From Shewanella putrefaciens (lineage in GTDB: Bacteria; Pseudomonadota; Gammaproteobacteria; Enterobacterales; Shewanellaceae): a stretch of DNA of 64,000 bases. The DNA lies in the NCBI RefSeq assembly GCF_016406305.1, contig NZ_CP066369.1:1630501-1694500 (forward strand). The letters run 5' to 3'. A program made the translations under genes and the position numbers. Below, in pieces: positions 35,162 through 43,466 of this stretch. Below the pieces are notes generated by a model, which was not told where the DNA came from, searched no databases, and worked only from the letters and a program-made list of their open reading frames with translations. Position 1 is the first letter of the stretch; every line of letters begins with the position of its first letter.

Positions 35162-35244
35162 CTATTTCTAAAGAGGTAGTTAAACCAGATGGGAAAAATG
35201 ATTTTAGATCAAAAAAACAGCGAGTTTTGACGTTGAGATAATAA

Positions 35245-35272
35245 AAAGAGAGAGGTTTTATCCTCTCTCTTT
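35245..35272 (-). terminator. Terminator after omcA
   Basis: AAAGAGAGAGG / CCTCTCTCTTT, an 11-bp perfect stem with a 6-nt loop; on the minus strand it runs into TTTTAT. It starts 33 bp after the omcA stop and separates omcA from mtrCAB. Confidence 0.9.
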
Positions 35273-35305
35273 AAAATGGTCACTTTACTTTAGTAAGTAT
35301 TATGA

Positions 35306-37480
35306 CTAATTACCGTGAACTTCACGTAATTGAGTTGGTGTATGGCAAACGGCACAGCTTTCCGATGCGCGAGTTTGAACATCGGCTGCACTGCTACCAT
35401 TTAAGATACCACCGTTAGTCTCAATATGAGATTTAGCAGAATCAGACAGATACTTCTGATGGCAGCTTAAACAAGCGCCAGCATCAGACGATACCCAAAT
35501 ATCAGCACCATTGTTATTAGTATCACCATAACGCCATGTACGTTCTGGAGCACGTCCTAAGGTAATACCTTGATCGGTATGACAGGTTGAACAATCAGTT
35601 TTTAGTACAGTACCTGATTGAACTCCACCATACTTCAGATAATGGCCTTCACGTTCGTGGGCCTTCCAAGCAAAGCTAGTTGGGATTTTGCCACCTGGAT
35701 AGCTTGAATTACCTGTCAAAGTCTTATCCGATGTATGGCATGTTTGGCAGTTTACGCCATTGTCATAGTGGTGGATTTCTTGATTATGACAGCCTTGACA
35801 CTTAGCTGGGTCAATGATTTCACGGCGTGTTTTGGCTGTTGCAGAGCTATCTACACCAGTATCTTTCCAGACAAAGTGATATGGCGCTTCTTTAACTTGC
35901 ACTTTACGTACGTTAGCGACACTACAATCGGTCGGAGCGATATCGGCAACACCGTAACCACCATTGTTAAAACACACTGCTAATGCAGACCAGAGTTCAA
36001 ACGTTTTACCGTTAGCATCGGCAGGTAAGTTGAACTTAGTACCTGTTAATGAATAGGTTTTGGTCGCTTCATTATAGGTGCCTTCGCTTAGAGCGATACG
36101 ACGGTTGCTATAAGACGCAGCAGTATAGCTTGGGAAATCTTTATCAGAATCCCAGGCCACTACAACGCGTGAGCCTTGGTCTAAAAAGACTTTATCGATT
36201 GCATTGCCATCTTTATCGACAACTTGAACATCAAAAGTGATTTTGCCTGTGTCATTTACGCCAACATTGCTGAACTTCACGCCCATTGCTTCAGCATCTG
36301 TGTAAGCTTTTAGTACATCACCATGACGCTTAGCCGCACTGCCTGTGCCGCCATATGGCTCGGTAGCATTGTGGCAAGATGTACAATCACTGCTGCTATG
36401 GTGAGATGATGGTTTTTCAGTATGGCAACCAATACAAGCTTGATTACTTAAATCGGCTTTAAATAGATCGGCATTGGCTGGAGCGCCAGTTCCTTCAACG
36501 TGACAAGCTGAACACTCAGCCGCAGGTTTTAATGGGAAACCGACTTTACCGTAGTCAATGACTTTACCGCCATAGCCGACAATTTTATAGGGAGCTGGTA
36601 CTTCTGCACCTGTTGCATCAAAGGTATGGCGTTCGCCACCTTTGTGGATAGCATGGATCATGTAAGTGAATTCAATGCTATTGCCTGACTCTGGATCGCC
36701 TGAGGTCGCAGTATGGCAAGATGCACAGTTTTCAATATCGACACGACGGCCACCGTGCAGTTCTAGACTTTCAGGTTGGTGACAGGTGTAACAAGCTTGG
36801 ATTGAAACGACATTGCGGGTTTGAATGCCTTCTGTTTTACCTGTTGATGGTTGCCAATCTAAGTGAGCATTTGCCGCCAATTGTGGTAATTCAAGTTCTA
36901 ACGTAGCTCGCTGGGTTGCGTCTGCATTATAAGTGACGGTTAAAGGCTCAGTCACAGTCGCAATATTAGTTTGATAGGTGTAGCTATAACTACCATCGCC
37001 ATTGTCTACTAAGCATGTATCACACTTACTGGCTGATTCGACGTTAGCTTGATATTGTGCCGAAGGGTTTAAGTTATCGACATCTGCTGGCGCAGTGCCA
37101 GGTTCTTTTTTGGCATTGATATAGGCTTGCCATTGGAAGCCACGATCAGCAGGTTTCGCTGGATCGGCTGTTGCTTCAGTAACGTGAGTCAGCTGTGCGA
37201 TACCAAAACGTATGTCGTGATCTTTCGTTAAACCAAGAACGGCAACACCGTTAGCATTTTCTAATGTAAAGTTAACAGTCACTTTACCCGCATCGACCGT
37301 AGCATTGGTAAAGTTTGCTTTAAGTGTTGAAGTAGAGTCGATATTTACACCGACAACTCCTGGTTTACCATCTTCACCATCTTTACCATCATCACCACCG
37401 CAACCGGCGAGTAGGAGTGAAAGTAAACCGGCACCCAACATCGCTTTTGTTGCGGTATTGAAATTGAACCGTTTCATCAT
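35306..37480 (-). CDS. omcA: Outer-membrane decahaem lipoprotein OmcA
   Basis: The start is placed at ATG 37480 (MMKRFNF), with AGGGA six nt upstream. The 724-residue precursor has lipobox LAGC (C27) and a short DGKDG tether. There are ten CxxCH sites (CYTCH, CASCH, CSACH, CIGCH, CTSCH, CQGCH, CQTCH, CSTCH, CLSCH, CAVCH). The N-terminal part closely follows S. oneidensis OmcA (735 residues). It works with MtrC on the cell surface in mineral and electrode reduction. It has its own promoter region and terminator, so it is a separate transcription unit. Confidence 0.97.
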   Translation of the reverse strand: MMKRFNFNTATKAMLGAGLLSLLLAGCGGDDGKDGEDGKPGVVGVNIDSTSTLKANFTNATVDAGKVTVNFTLENANGVAVLGLTKDHDIRFGIAQLTHVTEATADPAKPADRGFQWQAYINAKKEPGTAPADVDNLNPSAQYQANVESASKCDTCLVDNGDGSYSYTYQTNIATVTEPLTVTYNADATQRATLELELPQLAANAHLDWQPSTGKTEGIQTRNVVSIQACYTCHQPESLELHGGRRVDIENCASCHTATSGDPESGNSIEFTYMIHAIHKGGERHTFDATGAEVPAPYKIVGYGGKVIDYGKVGFPLKPAAECSACHVEGTGAPANADLFKADLSNQACIGCHTEKPSSHHSSSDCTSCHNATEPYGGTGSAAKRHGDVLKAYTDAEAMGVKFSNVGVNDTGKITFDVQVVDKDGNAIDKVFLDQGSRVVVAWDSDKDFPSYTAASYSNRRIALSEGTYNEATKTYSLTGTKFNLPADANGKTFELWSALAVCFNNGGYGVADIAPTDCSVANVRKVQVKEAPYHFVWKDTGVDSSATAKTRREIIDPAKCQGCHNQEIHHYDNGVNCQTCHTSDKTLTGNSSYPGGKIPTSFAWKAHEREGHYLKYGGVQSGTVLKTDCSTCHTDQGITLGRAPERTWRYGDTNNNGADIWVSSDAGACLSCHQKYLSDSAKSHIETNGGILNGSSAADVQTRASESCAVCHTPTQLREVHGN

Positions 37481-37628
37481 GATATTTCCCTGCAATAGTT
37501 GTAATCATCATCAAACACTTTGGTAGATAAGAATAAATCTCATTACCCGCATAAGATGTGTGGAATTAGTTTTCCATCTGTAAGGCTAACTAAGTCACTG
37601 GTATTTATCAGTCATTTTAAGTGGGTAA

Positions 37629-37644
37629 TGTGACTGAGATCTGA
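37629..37644. promoter_or_regulatory. CRP-like site upstream of omcA
   Basis: TGTGA (37629-37633), six nt, then TCTGA; about 150 bp before the omcA start. It lies in the same 34-bp block as at mtrC (here 37629-37662), with GATCT, CTATTTCT and GGTAG at the same offsets. Confidence 0.6.
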
Positions 37645-37728
37645 CTATTTCTTTAGGGGTAGATGACTGCATAGTATGAGTTCCTTTTATATCTGCAGTT
37701 GCTGGCCTTTTAGACCAGCATCAGAGGG

Positions 37729-39648
37729 TTAGTTTATAGGGTGTATTTTAAGTACGTCGGCCACGGCACCTTGTCCATGACAGAAAGTGCAGGTTTCGGT
37801 GCCAGCGGTCGCATCGGCTTTGGTCCCCGCAAACACTGCACCTTGTTGCATCATGTGGCTATGGGTTGCATCGCTGGCGTGGCAGTTACTGCACACCGCT
37901 GCAATGGGGCTAGTGAATGTACCGTTATTGAGGGCTAGGGGTTGTACGGCTGGATTGAGCGGCAAGGCAACCGTAGAGACACCCGCGGCATCTTTGACAT
38001 GGCACTGGGCACAGTTACCGATTTCCCCTGGGTAGTTTAGGCTTTCAAAGCCTGCAAACTGGCTCGTGTGAATACCGTGGATCAGCTGTTTAAAATCAAA
38101 GGATGTCGCCGAAGGATTCACAGCTGTGGGATCGGCAAGCATATTGGCGTTATGGCAAAGCTGACATTGTCCTTCAAGATCATTACGCGAGCCGTGAATA
38201 TTAAGCTTTTGATCGCCGTGGCAATGACCACAGGAGGCATTACTGACGACAGTCCGGCGTCCTTCGGTGCTTAGGGCCGACATATCAAAATAGCTGTGGC
38301 TGGACTTAATCACTAGTACTTCTGCTAGTTCAGTACTGCAGTCCACCAGAACGCTGTCTTTAGCACAAATTCTACCTTGAATCGCCAATCCGCCACGGTC
38401 TGCTTCTGTGCCCGCTGGCACGGTAAGACCCGATATCGTATAGGTATAAGTACCATTGGCACCCGATACGGGGAGGGATTCAAGGAGTTTGATTGAGCGA
38501 GCCGAGCTCGTTGAATAATCAAAGCTGGTCCCCCAGTTAGCATAAACTCTGAGGTCATTGATGAATTTGAGCTTATCTGCACTCTCGTTATAAACGCTTC
38601 CTGTGGTTGGGTTCATCAGTGTCACGGCGACTGTGACAGTACCATTGGCATCCATACTGGCACTGGTGATGCTAGGGCTAAATTGCTTGAGTGCTGCGGT
38701 TTGCTCTTCATCGCTGTGTACACTGGCGGTCCACTCTGCGTTATGGCAAGCCACGCAATTACTGTTATCCATTTGTACAGGATGGCCTTCTCCCGCGGGG
38801 AAGTTTATTTGTGTGTGACAGGCGCCACAAGCTTGCATTGTCGGGACTCTATGCCAGTTTTGCTGTTCGGCTAACTCTGGATTATCGGCATGGCAAGTTT
38901 GGCAGTCACTCGTCGATTGTGGGAATCCGGTTAAATGTTTGCTGTGGATCATCTGTGGGAAAATATCCGCAGGGTTACTGACTTTTTTACTGTTATGGCA
39001 GGTGACGCAGGTTTCTACTTGGTTATATTTACCGCCGTGGAAGGTCAGGTCACTGTGGCAACTGTTACAGGTTTCTATGGTGACTAAGTTACGGGTGTAG
39101 GCGACGGTTTGTCCGGATGATTGCCAGTCATAGTGTTGATTCGTGGTCGGTAATGGGGTGCTATCGGCAAGGGTATCACCACCGATTTTGACCACCATTC
39201 GTTGGGTCGCATCGGGGATAAAAGTCACACCATTCATGCCATTGAACGGGGCGCTGAAGGTGTAAGTGTAGTGACCGTTTTTATGATCTGTCAGGCTGCC
39301 TGGGCAACTTGCCGCGCAGGTTTCGGCGGTAAAGTGTTGCCATTCGCTGCTATTTCCCGCCCCCGTAAAACCTTGGGGAAGCAATTGCGCAGCGATAAAG
39401 GTGGCCGATGGAATACCAATAATGGCTTCGTCATCTTGGTTACTCACTTGAAAGTCAACTTGAGCAATGCCTTCCTGCAGCGTGACTTTATCCACTATCA
39501 GGTTCAGAGCGGTAATGGTGAGGGCTGGGGGCTTGCCAGGTTCACCTGGATTGCCATCTTTTCCATCATCACCACCGCAGGCGGTAAATAGGGTGACTAA
39601 GGCCAGCATCAGACTGAATTGAGTGCTAAATTTTGCAAACTTGTTCAT
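37729..39648 (-). CDS. mtrF: Outer-membrane decahaem lipoprotein MtrF
   Basis: A 639-residue precursor, the same length as S. oneidensis MtrF. The lipobox ends in C24 (FTAC) and is followed by a DGKDGNPGEPGKP tether. Ten CxxCH sites are present (CNSCH, CVTCH, CQTCH, CGACH, CVACH, CGHCH, CQLCH, CAQCH, CSNCH, CTFCH). MtrF is the MtrC paralogue, paired with MtrD and MtrE; its structure is the model for the staggered-cross haem arrangement. It starts 35 bp after mtrE, so mtrDEF is one operon. A short hairpin near 37701-37719 could be a weak terminator. Confidence 0.96.
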   Translation of the reverse strand: MNKFAKFSTQFSLMLALVTLFTACGGDDGKDGNPGEPGKPPALTITALNLIVDKVTLQEGIAQVDFQVSNQDDEAIIGIPSATFIAAQLLPQGFTGAGNSSEWQHFTAETCAASCPGSLTDHKNGHYTYTFSAPFNGMNGVTFIPDATQRMVVKIGGDTLADSTPLPTTNQHYDWQSSGQTVAYTRNLVTIETCNSCHSDLTFHGGKYNQVETCVTCHNSKKVSNPADIFPQMIHSKHLTGFPQSTSDCQTCHADNPELAEQQNWHRVPTMQACGACHTQINFPAGEGHPVQMDNSNCVACHNAEWTASVHSDEEQTAALKQFSPSITSASMDANGTVTVAVTLMNPTTGSVYNESADKLKFINDLRVYANWGTSFDYSTSSARSIKLLESLPVSGANGTYTYTISGLTVPAGTEADRGGLAIQGRICAKDSVLVDCSTELAEVLVIKSSHSYFDMSALSTEGRRTVVSNASCGHCHGDQKLNIHGSRNDLEGQCQLCHNANMLADPTAVNPSATSFDFKQLIHGIHTSQFAGFESLNYPGEIGNCAQCHVKDAAGVSTVALPLNPAVQPLALNNGTFTSPIAAVCSNCHASDATHSHMMQQGAVFAGTKADATAGTETCTFCHGQGAVADVLKIHPIN

Positions 39649-39683
39649 ATTTCTATCCTTGGAATACGCTGTAAATGCCTAAG

Positions 39684-41822
39684 TTACATTTGGTAGCTTA
39701 AGGTCAAGCCTAGGTAATGGGCGTTATAGTCATGGTTCATATCGCCAAAACTGAGCACATTGGGGATGCTATCCCACATTGTGCCTTGGTTTTGCCAGTT
39801 CGCATCTTGATATTTCTCGAATAACCAATCGACGCGCAGCGACATGCTCTCGGCAAATTTATATTTGGCGTAGGCATTAATATTGTGTTTGCGGGCGTAG
39901 TAGTCGCCGTAGGGACTGGCTATGCCATAGGTGACGTCGGTGTCACTCTGACCATCGGAGTAGCTATAGTCCAAGCCGATGTCGAGGAGGTTGTCGAATA
40001 GATTTTGATAGATGATACCCGCGCCAATGAGGGTGGATTTTTCTTCGGACGTACTGTACCAGTCGGGGGTGGAGAAGGTGTTACTTCCTGCTTGGTCCGA
40101 GTCGCGCCAATCCTGATTCAGGTAAGCATTTAAACTAAGATCATTACTGAAGGCGTATTGCGCCGACATGTCATAACCTAGGTAGGATACTTGGGTTAAA
40201 CCCACTGAGGTGTGGTGATAATCATCGTCGACACTGTGTAAACTTGCGCCAAGAGAGAGCCCCATATCGCTTTGATAATCCGTGTGTAAGGTGACTTTTT
40301 GTCTTTTCCTGTCCGCAAGGTAGGATTTTCGTAACCAAGGGTTACTGGGACTCTGGGTTGTAGTTACAGGATCGTATTCACTGCCATCACGCTCCAGTGC
40401 TTCTCCTTTTAACCAGGCAGACCAGCTGGGTGAGTAGCGATAACTCAGTTTCGCAAATACGCCGTACTCATCGATGGATTGCCGATCAAGCTCGGTGTAG
40501 TCATTTTCATCACGGGTGTAACCCGCTTCGGCATAGGCCGATGATGTGAAACGGTATTTCCCCTTAAGTTCGAACTTTTTAGTTTGTTTATCATAAAGAC
40601 TGTTTTGCGCCGTGCCCTGATGAAAACTGTCGGTGATAACCTGTGGGAAGTCTAACTTCTCAGTTTTATTGTCCCTATCTTGATAGTTGTAGTTTGCCTG
40701 CACGCTGAAATCTTGGGTGATCCGGCCTGAATATTTGAGGATCATCTCGAGGATATCCACTTGGCCATTTAGGCTATCTGTGGGTAATGCAGGTGAGGGA
40801 CCATTGATAGTCGCAGGAATAAACACCTCATCTTGGGACATGCTGCTAAAACCTGCGTGCATCAGCACATTGTGACCATTGGCACCACCACCCGCTTGCG
40901 CCGCCACTCGGTAGGCCTTATTGTCAGGGTCAACTGCATTTTGCCCTGCGTATGCGGCACCAAAGGTGGGCGTGTATGCCGATTGCCACTGCAATGCTTG
41001 ATGATCATTTTTATATTGGCTCATCTGGCTATTGATTCCAGCCTGCCAACCCGTACCACTAAAATAAACGCGAGCGTCGACTTGATCGTTACTGTCATCA
41101 ATGGGTTGAGCAAGCATCACACTATTGGTAAGAATATTCGCGCTGGTTTTTTTGGCACCGCTGCGGTCTTCATGTTGGTAGCTTAGTGAAGCTTTATATC
41201 GGCTGCTCGATGATATTTTGCCAGCGTAGTAACCACCGAGTGTGAAGCGATCCCGCTGCAGGCTTAAATCTTGATTAACAAGGCTGCTCTGTAACATAGG
41301 CATAGTTTGCGTGGTGCCGCCCGTGACCCAGTTATCGGGTAACAGCATCTTATCTTGTTCTGCAACGTAGGGGCTCTTTAACTGATTGTGGTTATAGTTT
41401 GCTAAGCCCCGATAACCTAAGTTGATTTGATAGTTGCCCGGTCTTCCCGTGGTGAGTTTGGCAGAACTTGCATCATAACCTAAGTTATCGACAACGAGTT
41501 CAGTTTGATAACCCGTCGGTGTTTTGTACTGCATATCGGCACCGACGGCGCCAACGAGGCCGTCCTTGTCGGTACCTGTCATATTGCCGAAGCGACTGTC
41601 TTCGCCGTCATTGTAGGCGAGGGTGGCACTTACCTCGCCAATATGGCCCGTTTTAGGTTGGCATTGCTTACAACTCCAGGCCGCAGTTTTAATGCTATCC
41701 CGATTGGCTTTTTGTAGTTCATAGCCTTCGGCATGGGCTTGAGTGAGGGCACTACTTATCGCCCAAGCAAGCAAAGTGACTGAAAAACAAGCGCTATGAT
41801 GAGAAATTTTAGCTATTTGCAT
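39684..41822 (-). CDS. mtrE: Outer-membrane beta-barrel porin MtrE
   Basis: The start is taken as ATG 41822, preceded by AAGGGA at about six nt. A frame to 41888 would overlap mtrD and lacks a site. The 712-residue precursor has a signal peptide (ending TQAHA), a CxxC at C51/C54 (WSCKQC) matching C42/C45 of MtrB, and the same barrel pattern ending YLGLTLSYQM. It is the sheath for MtrD in the second electron conduit. It begins 13 bp downstream of mtrD. Confidence 0.95.
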   Translation of the reverse strand: MQIAKISHHSACFSVTLLAWAISSALTQAHAEGYELQKANRDSIKTAAWSCKQCQPKTGHIGEVSATLAYNDGEDSRFGNMTGTDKDGLVGAVGADMQYKTPTGYQTELVVDNLGYDASSAKLTTGRPGNYQINLGYRGLANYNHNQLKSPYVAEQDKMLLPDNWVTGGTTQTMPMLQSSLVNQDLSLQRDRFTLGGYYAGKISSSSRYKASLSYQHEDRSGAKKTSANILTNSVMLAQPIDDSNDQVDARVYFSGTGWQAGINSQMSQYKNDHQALQWQSAYTPTFGAAYAGQNAVDPDNKAYRVAAQAGGGANGHNVLMHAGFSSMSQDEVFIPATINGPSPALPTDSLNGQVDILEMILKYSGRITQDFSVQANYNYQDRDNKTEKLDFPQVITDSFHQGTAQNSLYDKQTKKFELKGKYRFTSSAYAEAGYTRDENDYTELDRQSIDEYGVFAKLSYRYSPSWSAWLKGEALERDGSEYDPVTTTQSPSNPWLRKSYLADRKRQKVTLHTDYQSDMGLSLGASLHSVDDDYHHTSVGLTQVSYLGYDMSAQYAFSNDLSLNAYLNQDWRDSDQAGSNTFSTPDWYSTSEEKSTLIGAGIIYQNLFDNLLDIGLDYSYSDGQSDTDVTYGIASPYGDYYARKHNINAYAKYKFAESMSLRVDWLFEKYQDANWQNQGTMWDSIPNVLSFGDMNHDYNAHYLGLTLSYQM

Positions 41823-41835
41823 GATCATTCCCTTG

Positions 41836-42801
41836 TTATCTCTGTAGTAACTTGCCCGATGGATGGTTTGAACCATGTACTTGCCCATGGCAATTCATAC
41901 AGGAATTTCCAGAGGTGAAGGCATTGGTTTGATTGCCGAAGTAAGCATTGCTGCTATGGCCATCTGACGCGTGACACTGTTGACACAACTGGGGTGGCTT
42001 ACTAATTAACATTGCCTCATTCACGCTACCATGGGGGTTATGGCAATTGGCACAGTTGTCTGTGACTGGGGCATGTTCCCATAGCTTGGGCCCTCGTTTT
42101 TCGGCGTGGCAGCTATAGCAATTTTCATTCACACTCATTTGTTTCAAGCTCGAATCGTTCAAGCTGCCATGGGGGTTATGGCAATCGCTACACACCATTT
42201 GTTGCCACTGTAATGGATGGGCTGAGCGTTTGTGGATGTCGGCCTTTTGCTGGGTATGACATTGGCTACAGATGGCAACTTCATTGGCTTTATCCTTGAT
42301 GGGATCCTTGGCCGTGTGTACTTGGTGGCAGCTGCTGCAGGCAATATCGGCGTTATCGTGGTGGTTGCCTTTCCAGGCAGCGCGTTGATCGTCATTGTGG
42401 CAACTCATACAAACACTATTTTGTTTCTGAGCAGGTACTGGAGAATCTTGGCCAAAGGTGATCATCGGCTCTTTGCCACCTTTATTATGGGTACCGAGCG
42501 GGCCGTGGCAGGCTTCACACTGCAAATCAGCCATAGGGGAGTCTTTAACATTGGGGTTGCCATGCACGCCATCAAATATTGCCATTACTACAGCACTTTT
42601 TTTGTGGCACATCAGGCAAGTATCAGCCCCCTTTGCAGAGTACTGACCTTCGGCAAATTTTTTGTCTAATGTTGCTACCACTTCCTCTGGGCTTTTATCA
42701 TCCCAGGGGGTTGCGGGGGCCGAAAGGCTCACTATTGCCAACATAACAGCAAACATAGCTTTCACTATGTCATTGAACTTTAGCCTTATATCCATGTTCA
42801 T
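41836..42801 (-). CDS. mtrD: Periplasmic decahaem c-type cytochrome MtrD
   Basis: This 321-residue paralogue of MtrA has a signal peptide (ending LSAPATP) and ten CxxCH sites (CLMCH, CEACH, CMSCH, CSSCH, CSQCH, CSDCH, CYSCH, CANCH, CQQCH, CMNCH). Its C-terminus, HPSGKLLQR, is identical to that of MtrA. ATG 42801 has GGGA four nt upstream; the third codon is also ATG and is better spaced, so the true start may be 42795. First gene of mtrDEF. The divergent gap to feoA (42802-43226) contains a CRP site. Confidence 0.96.
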   Translation of the reverse strand: MNMDIRLKFNDIVKAMFAVMLAIVSLSAPATPWDDKSPEEVVATLDKKFAEGQYSAKGADTCLMCHKKSAVVMAIFDGVHGNPNVKDSPMADLQCEACHGPLGTHNKGGKEPMITFGQDSPVPAQKQNSVCMSCHNDDQRAAWKGNHHDNADIACSSCHQVHTAKDPIKDKANEVAICSQCHTQQKADIHKRSAHPLQWQQMVCSDCHNPHGSLNDSSLKQMSVNENCYSCHAEKRGPKLWEHAPVTDNCANCHNPHGSVNEAMLISKPPQLCQQCHASDGHSSNAYFGNQTNAFTSGNSCMNCHGQVHGSNHPSGKLLQR

Positions 42802-42964
42802 CTTTTCCCGAGTGCGTTTTATTTGTTATTTTTCAAGCTTTCGATATTGCTAATTTAGCTTAATTAAGCTGATTAATATTAGAACATCTTTGTGACAACC
42901 GCTTAACATTTTGGCGAGGTTTTGACAGTAAAGAGGGATGATTTCGCTGGTTATAATGACTAAG

Positions 42965-42980
42965 TGTGATTTAGATCACG
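42965..42980. promoter_or_regulatory. CRP site between mtrD and feoA
   Basis: TGTGA-TTTAGA-TCACG matches the CRP consensus in nine of ten key bases. It lies 164 bp from the mtrD start and 247 bp from the feoA start, so it can serve either or both. No clear Fur box or well-spaced sigma70 promoter was found in the rest of this gap. Confidence 0.8.
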
Positions 42981-43226
42981 CTCGTGTTCGGTGACGATTT
43001 GTTTACCTTCTTTTTAACGTTGTGGAGCGGATGAGGTTGAATATGAATTTTTATTTTAAGCTGGCCGTTTATTCATGGGGATTTTTGTCACATAATACCC
43101 AACACAATTGAAAACTATTATCGTTACCAGTCAAAAATATTGATCTAGGTAAAATTATTCGGTTTATGGCTCAGTTACAATGGGCACAGTTTTTCAAGCT
43201 GAAGCGGTTGCAAGGTGGAATACGTA

Positions 43227-43466
43227 ATGAAGTTAAGCGAGCTCAGTCCCGGTGATCGTGGCATTATTTCTGAAATCGGGCGATTAGATCTGCCGCAAAC
43301 AGTGAAGCGCAAATTATTATCTATGGGGATCACGCCGAATACTCGATTTGCTTTGATCCGACGAGCGCCTATGGGCTCAGGTTTAGAATTGGATATTCGT
43401 GGTAGTAAACTTTGTATGCGCAGAGACTTGGCAGACATCATTGAGGTGGAAAAGGCGAATGACTAA
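43227..43466 (+). CDS. feoA: Ferrous iron transport accessory protein FeoA
   Basis: The start is ATG 43227, with AAGGTGG nine nt upstream; the frame extends to GTG 43215. The 79-residue SH3-like protein shows the family pattern MKLSELSPGDRGIISEIG, LLSMGITPNTRF and the basic end CMRRDLADIIEV. FeoA helps FeoB, probably by binding its cytoplasmic domain. Its end overlaps the feoB start by 8 bp, indicating translational coupling. No feoC was found downstream. Confidence 0.93.
   Translation: MKLSELSPGDRGIISEIGRLDLPQTVKRKLLSMGITPNTRFALIRRAPMGSGLELDIRGSKLCMRRDLADIIEVEKAND

Noticed and set aside
37701-37719. Hairpin after mtrF as a firm terminator
   Set aside because: The stem is only seven pairs with one wobble and no U-tract follows; it is mentioned under mtrF only.
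42922-42957. TTGACA and TATAAT upstream of feoA
   Set aside because: The spacing is 24 nt, too long for a sigma70 promoter; no better-spaced -35 for the TATAAT was found.
43080-43180. Possible Fur box before feoA
   Set aside because: AT-rich stretches resemble parts of a Fur box but no convincing 19-bp match or dyad is present.
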